Source: Anaerocolumna sp. AGMB13025
Lineage (GTDB): Bacteria > Bacillota > Clostridia > Lachnospirales > Lachnospiraceae
Direction: 5' to 3'
Length of the DNA stretch: 64,000 bases
Assembly (NCBI RefSeq): GCF_029689925.1
Contig: NZ_CP121445.1
Span: forward strand, 120,001-184,000
The notes under the pieces were generated by a model. The model searched no databases. It was not told the DNA's origin and saw nothing but the letters and a program-made list of their open reading frames with translations. The translations under genes were made by a program, and so were the position numbers. Positions 35,347-43,044 of this stretch are shown in pieces; the stretch's first letter is position 1, and each line of letters begins with the position of its first letter.

Positions 35347-35784
35347 ATGAAGATTATTATTGAAGATATCAATCCAGGAGAAGAAGAGCAGATTATCATA
35401 CGCTGCAACAGCTTGAATGAAAAAGTTCTGAGTTTGATATCGGAATTAAAGACAGAACAGAAAAAACTTACGGGAAGTAAGGATGGGATCATTACGATGA
35501 TTGACACCAAAAATGTATATTATTTTGAAGGTGTTGATAACAAGGTATTCATATATTGTAAGCAGAGCGTTTACGAATCTAAGCTCAAATTGTACGAAAT
35601 TGAGGAAACCTATGAGAACTGCGATTTTTTCCGGGCGTCAAAATCAGTTATTTTAAATATTTCAAAAATCAAAAGTATCAGCCCGGCATTTTCAGGACGT
35701 TTTGAGGCTTTGCTTTTTAATGGGGAAAAGGTAGTTATTTCAAGACAGTACGTTCCGGAGCTTAAAAAAAAGCTTGGGTTATAA
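35347..35784 (+). CDS. LytTR-family DNA-binding regulator
   Basis: This 145-residue protein lacks a receiver domain. Residues about 45-143 form a LytTR DNA-binding domain (MIDTKNVYYFEGVDNKVFIY, then FFRASKSVILNISKIKSI and VISRQYVPELKKKLG). The N-terminal 40 residues (EEEQIIIRCNSLNEKVLSLI) match stand-alone LytTR regulators that are found with DUF3021 genes. It starts 12 bases after the permease and probably controls the whole ABC operon. The membrane DUF3021 protein encoded next often acts as its inhibitor. Confidence 0.93.
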   Translation: MKIIIEDINPGEEEQIIIRCNSLNEKVLSLISELKTEQKKLTGSKDGIITMIDTKNVYYFEGVDNKVFIYCKQSVYESKLKLYEIEETYENCDFFRASKSVILNISKIKSISPAFSGRFEALLFNGEKVVISRQYVPELKKKLGL

Positions 35785-35797
35785 GGAGGCTTTCAAG

Positions 35798-36232
35798 ATG
35801 TCAACGATTAAAAGTATGTTTCGGGTTTTTATTTATGTTTTGGCAGGTAATGCCATAGGTGCAGCGCTCTATCTGACCTTGTTTGCCCGTGATGCAAGAC
35901 TTGATTATATGTTCCTCTGGCAGATTATTGCCATTGCGGCAGCCTGCGCTTTTACAAAGGTTATCTTCTGGTCCAGAAAGGAATTAAGTAAAGAACAGAT
36001 AAAGGTACGGTATGTTCTGCATTTTCTCTGTGACGGGCTGGTTGTATTTGGTGGTGCGTTTCTCTTTCATTGGATTGAGCCGGATCAGGTTAAATATGTT
36101 ATTCTGATTGGTATCTTTTTTACGGTAACTTATATCTACATCACAAAGGCAATGATTGAAAGTGATAAGAGAGTGGCAAATGCCTTGAATAAGAAGCTTA
36201 GGAAATATAATGCCGGGGAGGATGACGTATAA
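35798..36232 (+). CDS. DUF3021 membrane protein
   Basis: This 144-residue protein has four membrane helices (about 8-28, 40-60, 75-100 and 103-122), matching DUF3021. Members are encoded after LytTR regulators and are thought to hold them inactive at the membrane. The start at MSTIKS follows AAGGAGG by eight bases; the frame extends eight codons upstream into the regulator gene without its own ribosome site. It closes the four-gene exporter operon. Confidence 0.88.
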   Translation: MSTIKSMFRVFIYVLAGNAIGAALYLTLFARDARLDYMFLWQIIAIAAACAFTKVIFWSRKELSKEQIKVRYVLHFLCDGLVVFGGAFLFHWIEPDQVKYVILIGIFFTVTYIYITKAMIESDKRVANALNKKLRKYNAGEDDV

Positions 36233-36421
36233 AAGAAGTAATTTTATTCACCGGCTGTCACATTTTATTTTTTAGCTGATTGATGAAAGACAACAAGCCG
36301 TTATCTTCATAGAAGGTAACAATCTCCCTGTTGTTATTATTGTAACCTTTCCGGACAAATATCATGGTATTATATACGCATACCAGCAAGTTATAATTGT
36401 GACCATATTTTTTCGGATAAG

Positions 36422-36447
36422 AAAAAAAGCGCCCCAAGGGGACGCGG
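36422..36447 (-). terminator. Terminator of the small minus-strand gene
   Basis: On the minus strand GCGTCCCC/GGGGCGC form a tight hairpin followed by TTTTTTTC. It lies 62 bases after the gene at 36509-36703. The stretch 36233-36421 beyond it has a coding-like minus-strand trace but no complete gene. Confidence 0.88.
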
Positions 36448-36508
36448 TGTACTTAATCGTTACTTAACAGATGACTATTAAGTAACGGTTAAGAATGGTT
36501 TTGATGGT

Positions 36509-36703
36509 TTACTTTGATGTATTTTTTAATCGATAAACATTGCTTTTCCAATTCGTCAATTTATAACCATTCGAAAAGATTAATATATTTAGTATAGTAT
36601 CATCCGTACCGGTATAAGGATCAATTCTAAGGACAGAATGGGTTCCAAACCACATCTTAAATACCATTTCTTCTTGCACATCTTCGGCTTTTACTGTAAT
36701 CAT
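36509..36703 (-). CDS. Small protein of unknown function (64 residues)
   Basis: This short gene has a clear ribosome site (TGGAGGTCTACG) and its own terminator. The protein starts MITVKAEDVQEEMVFKMWFG and ends NVYRLKNTSK; it looks soluble and mainly beta-stranded, with no membrane helix or cysteine pair. I do not recognise a family. The pattern of Asp/Glu followed by aromatic strands suggests a small compact domain. It lies at the edge of the accessory patch that ends at tRNA-Ala. Confidence 0.65.
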   Translation of the reverse strand: MITVKAEDVQEEMVFKMWFGTHSVLRIDPYTGTDDTILNILIFSNGYKLTNWKSNVYRLKNTSK

Positions 36704-36882
36704 TCGTAGACCTCCATTACTCTATGGGTACAATTTATAACAAAATGGAACGAAATTCAAGAAGAATATGTTCGGATGCCAGTTACGGTTAATACCATAT
36801 TCAAGGAAGGTTTTAGTGCTGACTGCTTCGTTTCAGACACCTTTACTCCGATTACTTATTGCTGCGGGGGGGTATATTATCA

Positions 36883-36912
36883 TTGACATCACATTGAAAT
36901 GTGGTTTATAAT
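36883..36912 (+). promoter_or_regulatory. Strong SigA promoter with dyad in spacer
   Basis: TTGACA and TATAAT, both consensus, are 18 bases apart. The spacer carries the inverted repeat ACATTgaAATGT, a possible operator. No open frame follows; a structured transcript ending in a terminator does. Confidence 0.8.
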
Positions 36913-36918
36913 GTACTT

Positions 36919-37024
36919 AGCAAGACAGCCGGAAGATAGCTCAAACCTATCCGCCTCGGCGAAAACTAAGAACTTATAAAAATAGTCGTCCTAACCTTTG
37001 CTGAGACCGGGACGGCTATTTTTT
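36919..37024 (+). ncRNA. Putative structured small RNA
   Basis: A transcript of about 105 bases would start just after the consensus promoter and end at the terminator AATAGTCGTCC/GGACGGCTATT plus a T run (36981-37024). Its 5' half folds into three nested stems: CTTAG/CTAAG (36916-36920 with 36966-36970), GCCG/CGGC (36928-36931 with 36957-36960) and GATAG/CTATC (36935-36939 with 36947-36951). No reading frame of useful length is present. I do not recognise an RNA family. It may be a trans-acting regulator, or a leader whose gene has decayed, since a broken gene follows. Confidence 0.6.
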
Positions 37025-37137
37025 GTGCTTGTCATTTCTGACAAGTGTTATTATAGCAACTATCATAATTACAAAAGTAAATAAATCACTATATGTAATG
37101 TACAAATGTACCACCCCTTTCGCAAGACTCGAAACGG

Positions 37138-37429
37138 ATGGCATGGTCGCCCTACCGGCTAGATAATCTTGCCTTTGAGAGCATAGGGAAACAGTTTAAA
37201 ATCAGCAGATCGGCAGTAAGACAGATGCTATTGTAACCGTCTTATCAAAAGGAATGCCGGAATAAGGCGATTAGCCATTGAAACAGGGCTATGGGATGCA
37301 GACAAGCCCTTTAGTGCTGCTATGGTGAAGAGACATTGTGAAAGAGGGCATTATGATTATCTGGATAAGAACGAATTAAGGTATGCCCGGAGGATGGGAT
37401 GGGTGGATGAAGAACGGCTGCAGGGATGA
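37138..37429 (+). pseudogene. Decayed gene with a frameshift, unknown family
   Basis: One frame from ATG 37138 reads MAWSPYRLDNLAFESIGKQF, then KISRSAVRQMLL before TAA at 37234. The next frame, open from about 37220, continues CNRLIKRNAGIRRLAIETGL and goes on for 50 more residues to TGA at 37427. Both parts look like real protein and could join near 37225-37235, suggesting one ancestral gene with a frameshift. KISRSAVRQML resembles a helix-turn-helix. No ribosome site is seen. It could be a remnant of a mobile-element regulator. Confidence 0.4.
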
Positions 37430-37846
37430 CTTATCCGAGGGATAGGATACATATTCCCATCTTATATAGATGAAATAATTAGCCACTCCGATTTCGGATA
37501 TACCTTTACTTCCAATAGTTGATTATGATCAACACTGTCTATCATTCAAAAAAGGGAAGAAAGGAAGAGTATAAAGTACCTACCCTTTGAGGGGGTATTC
37601 ATAAAGTGAGTAACCCTTCCGGAAAAGTTCTGTCCGTTAAGTGGACACCCTTCAAAGGTGGTCGTTTGAAACGACTACATACTAACTGCCCTAAATTGTA
37701 TTGAGGGCATTCATCAATATGAGGTATACCCCATGAGGCGATAGACTGACTTATACGGTGGGGGAAGTGATGAAAATAAATATTTCTTTTTGTCATTTAT
37801 TGGGGTATAATGAAAAATAATACTTGCTGAAAAGAGGAATATTTAT
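37430..37846. other. Gene-poor stretch before the MazF-like gene
   Basis: A further coding-like trace (37430-37520) follows the decayed gene, but no complete frame or ribosome site is seen. A 65-codon minus-strand frame at 37599-37796 is unsupported. TATAAT at 37806 and AAGAGGAAT just before 37847 probably serve the next gene. Confidence 0.4.
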
Positions 37847-38287
37847 ATGTCTATAAGCTATGATGATTTTAAGGATTTTATGGATTGGACAAATGTAAAA
37901 AGCCAACTTAAATTTGAGCCTCGTACTGCTAAGGATTTTCCTATCAACTACAATTGCATATATTGGGCTTATTTGGGATGTAATATTGGATCAGAGGAAG
38001 GAAAGCATAGACCTGTATTAGTTACTAGAACCTATGGTAGATCTACCATAGTGACAGTGATTCCATTAACTTCACAAAGATTGAATGATGGTTTCTGGTA
38101 TCATGTTGATTTAGAAAATAGAAATAGTACAGCACTGGTAGAGCAAATGAGAACTATTGACATAATCCGAATTGAGAAGCCCTTTAGAACAGCTGGTAAA
38201 ATAGCAGCGATAACAGAAGATGACTGGAAAAAAATAAATAAACAAATCAACTACCTCTATAAACTTAGTCCATTAAGTGAAACATAA
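37847..38287 (+). CDS. MazF/PemK-family endoribonuclease toxin
   Basis: This 146-residue protein has a 40-residue N-terminal extension before the PemK/MazF barrel, which carries the family pattern GCNIGSEEGKHRPVLVTR, TVIPLTS and ALVEQMRTIDIIRI. MazF toxins cut mRNA at short sequence motifs. No MazE-like antitoxin gene is adjacent on either side. The N-terminal extension or the hairpin-rich RNA region downstream might restrain it; both ideas are untested. Ribosome site AGAGGAAT precedes the start. It lies in an AT-rich accessory patch next to tRNA-Ala. Confidence 0.85.
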   Translation: MSISYDDFKDFMDWTNVKSQLKFEPRTAKDFPINYNCIYWAYLGCNIGSEEGKHRPVLVTRTYGRSTIVTVIPLTSQRLNDGFWYHVDLENRNSTALVEQMRTIDIIRIEKPFRTAGKIAAITEDDWKKINKQINYLYKLSPLSET

Positions 38288-38367
38288 CAAGTTATATAAA
38301 AGTATACAAAATTTATTATAAAGTATTATAAAGTTATAAAAAAGTATAATTTGTGTATCAAAATGTA

Positions 38368-38550
38368 TTGACAAACATATAATAATAGTGTAATGTTTAG
38401 TTATAAATAAAAACATTATTTTTCCACAGCTTAGGCTGTGCAAATCATTATTTTTCCAAAAGGCATTGACTTAGGTTAATGCCTTTTGTATTTATTGAAA
38501 AAGATATTTAATTCGGTCAGCAACTTCCCTCTAGGTGGTTGCTTTTTTGT
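38368..38550 (+). ncRNA. Possible small RNA with repeated hairpins
   Basis: A TTGACA/TAATGT promoter-like pair (17-base spacer, 38368-38396) is followed by two copies of CATTATTTTTCCA (38414 and 38446). After the first is hairpin CACAGC-TTAG-GCTGTG, and after the second AAAAGGCATT/AATGCCTTTT (38458-38487), which looks like a terminator. A third hairpin AGCAAC/GTTGCT with a T run ends near 38549. There is no coding frame. It may be a small RNA or a leader of the next gene. The rest of 38551-38685 carries the promoter region of the metallopeptidase gene. Confidence 0.4.
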
Positions 38551-38685
38551 TAATCAAAAATCACGGTGGAAAAAGTTGGCATTTTGTGTTGTAATTTATT
38601 TACTTAAGGTATATAATGGGAAAAAAGTACTATTGGCAGGGTATATAATGCCACACGTTTAAATGGAAGATTGGTGGTGCATTTA

Positions 38686-39849
38686 ATGGCTGAAAAGATG
38701 ACCTATATTAATCCAGAAATGTTAATATGGGCGAGAGAAGAAAGCTGTACACTTATAGATGAGGTAATAGAAAAGTTTGGATCGGAAAAGGTTACTGCAT
38801 GGGAAAACGGAACAAATTATCCTACATATAAGCAGTTAAAAGATTTAGGTAATATTTATCGTAAGCCAGTTGCAGTTTTTTTCTTTCCTGCTCCTCCGGT
38901 AATGAAAAATATTGTTACTTCATGTAGAACCTTACCTAAAGATATGGGAATGATGTTCACACGAAACATTAAAAGGCTTATGGATGAAGCTAGAATTATG
39001 CAAATCAACCTATACGAGTTAAACGAAAATAAGAATGAGAAAATAAATAAAATTGTTAGGGAAGAGTTTAATTGTTTTGATATCAAATCAACTGCAGCAA
39101 AGCTAAGGAAAATAATGAATGTTAGTTTGGAAGAACAAAATAAATTAAAAAAATATGATACTGCATTTGAATTTTGGAGAGAAAAATTTTATCAAATTGG
39201 AATATATGTATTTAAGGATGCCTTTAAAGATGAAAGAATCTCTGGATTCTGTTTATATGATAAAGAATTTCCTGTAGTGTATATTAACAATTCATTTTCT
39301 TTTGCAAGACAAATATTTACACTTTTTCATGAAATTTTTCATATACTTTATAAGACTAGCGGTATTGATATTTTTAATGATTCAAATGGCTGTAGTTATT
39401 ATAATGAGGCTGATGAATTGATTGAGATAAATTGTAATAAATTTGCCGGTGAGTTTTTGGTACCAGATGTTGAGTTTGATAGCAGGATCAGGGGTAAAAT
39501 ATTCAATGAAAAAATTATTGAACAATTAGCAAATACCTTTTGTGTAAGTAGAGAAGTTATTTTGCGTAAATTTTTAGATAAAAAAGTTATAGATAAGGAA
39601 TATTATAACGAGTTACGAAATGCATATCTAGAAGACTATAAACGTATTACAGAAATTAATGATTCAAAAGAAAGTAGAGGTAATTATTATAATACTCAAA
39701 TGTCTTACAAGGGAGAAAGATATGTAAGATTAACATATGGATGCTATTACAATAATAAAATTACCATTATGCAGTTATCACAATATATGAATATGAAGAT
39801 ACCATCCTTAAAAGTTATTGCTCAGAAAAAAGGGTGGGGGGCCCTGTGA
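38686..39849 (+). CDS. ImmA/IrrE-type metallopeptidase with XRE-like N-terminus
   Basis: This 387-residue cytoplasmic protein has an N-terminal XRE-like helix-turn-helix region (about 1-60; the text KVTAWENGTNYPTYKQLKDL is typical), a middle linker, and an ImmA/IrrE (COG2856) domain with the zinc motif HEIFH at 215-219. Such proteins cleave or bind repressors, or act as antitoxins. The start MAEKMT is preferred because GGTGG lies upstream; a TTG start five codons earlier is possible. The PIN-like gene begins three bases after its stop, which indicates a two-gene toxin-antitoxin-like module. Confidence 0.9.
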   Translation: MAEKMTYINPEMLIWAREESCTLIDEVIEKFGSEKVTAWENGTNYPTYKQLKDLGNIYRKPVAVFFFPAPPVMKNIVTSCRTLPKDMGMMFTRNIKRLMDEARIMQINLYELNENKNEKINKIVREEFNCFDIKSTAAKLRKIMNVSLEEQNKLKKYDTAFEFWREKFYQIGIYVFKDAFKDERISGFCLYDKEFPVVYINNSFSFARQIFTLFHEIFHILYKTSGIDIFNDSNGCSYYNEADELIEINCNKFAGEFLVPDVEFDSRIRGKIFNEKIIEQLANTFCVSREVILRKFLDKKVIDKEYYNELRNAYLEDYKRITEINDSKESRGNYYNTQMSYKGERYVRLTYGCYYNNKITIMQLSQYMNMKIPSLKVIAQKKGWGAL

Positions 39850-39852
39850 TGT

Positions 39853-40431
39853 ATGATAACATATGTAGTTGATAATAATATTTTTTCAAGATCATTCAGG
39901 AACATTCCATTAGATGTCTTTGATGATATATGGGAACCTTGGTCAAAGTGTATGAAAAATGGTAAAATAATTTCTGTAGATGAAGCTTATTGTGAAATGG
40001 AAAAACGTTGGGGACCAGATACGGAAGAGGGTAAATGGCTAAAAGAACATAAAGGCTATTTCTTAAAACCAACGAATGAAGAGGGTTTTTATATTAGGGA
40101 GATATTTAAAAGTAAGAAGTTTAGAGAAGGTATTAAAGAGAGTAGTCTTCGTAATGGAACCCCTGAAGCTGATGCGATCTTAGTTGCAAAAGCAAAAGTA
40201 ATAAATGGAATTGTTGTTACCGCGGAAAGTGATGAGAAACCTAATTCTGAAAAAATACCAAACATTGCTGTTAGTTTAAACGTTCCGTATATGAATATAT
40301 CAAATTTCTATAAATTATTGAAGAATATTTATAAAAGTAAAAATGAGTATGAGGAAGTATATATATGCAAAGATTTGTGTGAACCTATATTATTGAATGA
40401 ATACTTAGGTAACCTCAGGGAGCGAGCGTGA
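39853..40431 (+). CDS. DUF4411 PIN-like protein (probable toxin)
   Basis: This 192-residue protein starts MITYVVDNNIFSRSFRNIPL, with Asp7 as the first acidic residue of a PIN-like nuclease. GTPEADAILVAKAK and the later TAESDEK supply further acidic positions. It matches DUF4411, a family encoded beside ImmA/IrrE-type genes. It most likely cuts RNA and is restrained by the preceding partner. The start lies three bases after that gene's stop; ribosome binding uses GGGTGGGGGG inside the upstream gene. A terminator follows at 40516. Confidence 0.87.
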   Translation: MITYVVDNNIFSRSFRNIPLDVFDDIWEPWSKCMKNGKIISVDEAYCEMEKRWGPDTEEGKWLKEHKGYFLKPTNEEGFYIREIFKSKKFREGIKESSLRNGTPEADAILVAKAKVINGIVVTAESDEKPNSEKIPNIAVSLNVPYMNISNFYKLLKNIYKSKNEYEEVYICKDLCEPILLNEYLGNLRERA

Positions 40432-40515
40432 TACTAAAATGATACTAAAATCCTTCAAAACTCATTTTATTCACCAAATAATAAATTATTTTAGATAGGA
40501 AGTAATTCAATTATA

Positions 40516-40546
40516 AAAAGCAGCTATCACAAGGTAGCTGCTTTTA
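40516..40546 (+). terminator. Terminator of the ImmA-DUF4411 module
   Basis: AAAGCAGCTA pairs with TAGCTGCTTT, followed by TATAA. A second hairpin ACCACTCA/TGAGTGGT with a T-rich tail lies at 40602-40635, just before tRNA-Ala. No gene is seen between the two. Confidence 0.75.
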
Positions 40547-40673
40547 TAATGCAGTAAAATTCAATACTGACAAACCCCAATTAAACCCCAAGGCATCAAA
40601 AAACCACTCATTGCTGAGTGGTATAATTTTTTATTAATTGCCGTAACCCTTGATTTTCCTATATTTATTTAAG

Positions 40674-40746
40674 TGGAGCATAGGGGACTTGAACCCCTGA
40701 CCCCCACACTGCCAGTGTGGTGCGCTCCCAACTGCGCTAATGCCCC
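40674..40746 (-). tRNA. tRNA-Ala (GGC)
   Basis: On the minus strand the acceptor arms GGGGCAT/ATGCTCC pair, the D stem is GCGC/GCGC, the anticodon loop CTGGCAG has anticodon GGC, and the T loop is TTCAAGT. CCA is not encoded. Its 3' end faces the accessory patch at lower coordinates, the usual side for integration into tRNA genes, but no duplicate of the tRNA end was found in the window. Confidence 0.96.
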
Positions 40747-41049
40747 GAAATAATTGTGATTAATTTAAACAAGTTTGCTTATATAATATCAAAAAACCGT
40801 AATCACCAGACTATTATAAAACGGATTCGCATTAATATCAATAAAAATTTATATATAATAGCAAAAAATTTAATTTGAAAGCAAAAAACGCTTAAAACAT
40901 AAAATATTCTTTCTAAAAAAGAAAGAAAACAATAAAAAGTAAAGTCGATTAAAACAATAACTATAAAAGATAACACCCCCACACATAGCTATCATTCATT
41001 CGATAACTCTTCCAAAACATTAAATAAAGTTATCAGCACATAATAAACG
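40747..41049. other. AT-rich intergenic region
   Basis: No gene, repeat or known RNA is recognised. A weak inverted repeat GATAACT/AGTTATC near 41000-41035 may end the following minus-strand gene. Confidence 0.4.
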
Positions 41050-42699
41050 TTAGAATAACCCTTGCACTGACTCCTCAATAATCCCCTTCAAATTAAGACT
41101 CTCTAAAAATCCAGGCTCCAAAACAAGAGACCGGTTAATGTATTCCATAGCTGTTTCCAGTTCCTGCATATTGTAATAACATACTGCAAGTTCGTAATTA
41201 ATTGCCGCATCTTCTCCATAAAACTCCACGGAAGACTGATATAGCTTAACAGCATCCTTATCACAGCCAAAGTACCCCAATAAAGAACCTAAACAATAAA
41301 ATAAATTACCGTCTTCCCCTATGGGAAAATAATATTCCCAGACTTTATAAATTACGTCAATCAGTTCCTCTTTTGGAAAGTCCTTTTCCTCTGAAATCCT
41401 CTCAAGTATGGTATTATAGAATTCTAAAAATGTCCTTGAATCCCAGACGGTATATCGTAAAAAGGTCAGCAGTTCTTTTGTAGTAAATGATTTATGAGAA
41501 GGCACAACAGCTTTTTTTATTGTATAAAAATCATCCGGTCCTATACTTTCAATAACCTCGTTATATGCCATAGTGGTTTCTGTAAAGTTATGTGAACGTT
41601 TGCTTAGTAAAAACATGGACATAGTAACACTTTCCTGTTCATAAATACTATGAATCGCACTTCCTCCATGACTTCTAAAATACAGCTCCAGAGCGTGAAA
41701 GTTAACGGTCAGGGAGATGGAGCCATGTTTTGATAAGTAGGGATGATAATTTTGGTTCATGGAGGCGGTATCTTTATACCCTTTATCAGCGGAAATTAAA
41801 AGCAGGTCATCACCAAAGAGGGTCTGTAATCTGCTAAGGCACCTTAAGGCTGCAATCGGCAAGGAAAAGGCTGTATCTTCAAAACAATCTTTATAATACA
41901 AAAGTATTTCATTCAGATTAGCTTCTTCATAATAATTACTTCCTTGTAGCTGCTTGTCGGTATAGTAATAATCATAACCCGCCAGGATGGATTTATCCAA
42001 AGAGTCTGCCTGACCATCCTTAGCAGTTATTGTAATCAGTCCCTCGAAAAGCTTGCCTTTATTAACATAGAACGTATCCTGAGGAAGACTGTCAAAGGTA
42101 TAATTGGCAAATAAAATCAAAGGATTTTTAACGCTGCCTTTACCCAGAACTTCGCCGCTGATTCTTAACGTAAGTGCGTTATCCCCTGTCATATCAAATG
42201 TTGCACAGTCAAGAATTCCACTTTCAAAATAAGGTTTTAAATAGCTGTGGCTTTGCCAGTATATCACGTTTCGCTCGGCAAGATCTGTTATGATATACTT
42301 AAATTTTAAGTCCTTTAGCGGCGAATTGGCAAGGAGGTGCAAAAATCTTTTAAGAAAAGTATAAGTAAACCGGCCTACTCCTGCTGCAAGCTCCATTATA
42401 TAAATGGTGGTATTTTTATTAAAGCTTTTACTGGAAGCAATATCTCTGCAGTAGCCAAATACTATTTTGGCATATAGATTAGCGATATAAGGATTTGTAG
42501 TTATATATTGAGGTACAATTCCTTTAATCCAGGCCTCTGGTCCTTGACTAGCATAGAAGTCAGCTTGAAGCTTCCACACCATGGACAGTGACAAGGGTTT
42601 ATTAGCTTCGAGTATGAAACCGGAATCCTCGGTGGTTTTTTCTGAGGCTTTTAAGTTATCTATTTTTTTGATTGTATATTTTTTATTTATTTTTGACAC
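41050..42699 (-). CDS. TPR protein with MidA-like methyltransferase fold
   Basis: This 549-residue cytoplasmic protein has an N-terminal domain (about 40-250) with SAM-methyltransferase features close to the MidA/NDUFAF7 class: IYIMELAAGVGRFTYTFLKR, KYIITDLAERN and LILFANYTFDSLP. The C-terminal 100 residues form two TPR units (LGSLLGYFGCDKDAVKLYQS and INYELAVCYYNMQELETAME). MidA-type enzymes methylate protein arginine. The substrate here is unknown and activity is not assured. The start codon is GTG with ribosome site CGGAGG. It lies downstream of the YesN regulator but is separated by 345 bases. Confidence 0.65.
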   Translation of the reverse strand: MSKINKKYTIKKIDNLKASEKTTEDSGFILEANKPLSLSMVWKLQADFYASQGPEAWIKGIVPQYITTNPYIANLYAKIVFGYCRDIASSKSFNKNTTIYIMELAAGVGRFTYTFLKRFLHLLANSPLKDLKFKYIITDLAERNVIYWQSHSYLKPYFESGILDCATFDMTGDNALTLRISGEVLGKGSVKNPLILFANYTFDSLPQDTFYVNKGKLFEGLITITAKDGQADSLDKSILAGYDYYYTDKQLQGSNYYEEANLNEILLYYKDCFEDTAFSLPIAALRCLSRLQTLFGDDLLLISADKGYKDTASMNQNYHPYLSKHGSISLTVNFHALELYFRSHGGSAIHSIYEQESVTMSMFLLSKRSHNFTETTMAYNEVIESIGPDDFYTIKKAVVPSHKSFTTKELLTFLRYTVWDSRTFLEFYNTILERISEEKDFPKEELIDVIYKVWEYYFPIGEDGNLFYCLGSLLGYFGCDKDAVKLYQSSVEFYGEDAAINYELAVCYYNMQELETAMEYINRSLVLEPGFLESLNLKGIIEESVQGLF

Positions 42700-43044
42700 A
42701 AACAGTTCCTCCGAAATATAAGCAGTATTATAAAGATTTTAAAACAATATTATACAACAGATACATGAATAAAACTATCTAAAGATTGATGCTGGCTGCA
42801 ACTGGATATAAAATTAGCTGTTACTATAGATTGAAGGTAGTTGTTTTTATTTCTGGGATAATTTCAATGATATAAGCCCCCTTAAGTACCAAGCCAATAC
42901 AAATAGCAATAAGTATTTCCAGAATACAGCGATCGTCCCTTTAAATTATCCGCTATTATTTAGACTGTTTTAGTAATGTTTTTACTGGTTGTTGATACAT
43001 ATAAGGAGGTTAAGATTTATAAATAGCAGGCTTACGGGTCAATA
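42700..43044. other. Intergenic region
   Basis: No gene is seen. TATAAT on the minus strand near 42740 may be the -10 box of the TPR-methyltransferase gene. An isolated AAGGAGGTTAAG near 43004-43015 on the plus strand leads into no frame of useful length. Confidence 0.4.

Noticed and set aside
36240..36421. Coding-like minus-strand trace beyond the terminator at 36422
   Set aside because: A frame with MIFVRKGYNNN and FYEDNG is visible, but it has no ribosome site and is only 34 codons from the first ATG. Too weak to call.
37599..37796. 65-codon minus-strand frame before the MazF-like gene
   Set aside because: No ribosome site or recognisable similarity; it could be a remnant but is unsupported.
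40674..40746. Integration site duplicate of tRNA-Ala
   Set aside because: No second copy of the tRNA 3' end was seen in the window and no integrase gene is present, so an integrated island is only a suspicion.
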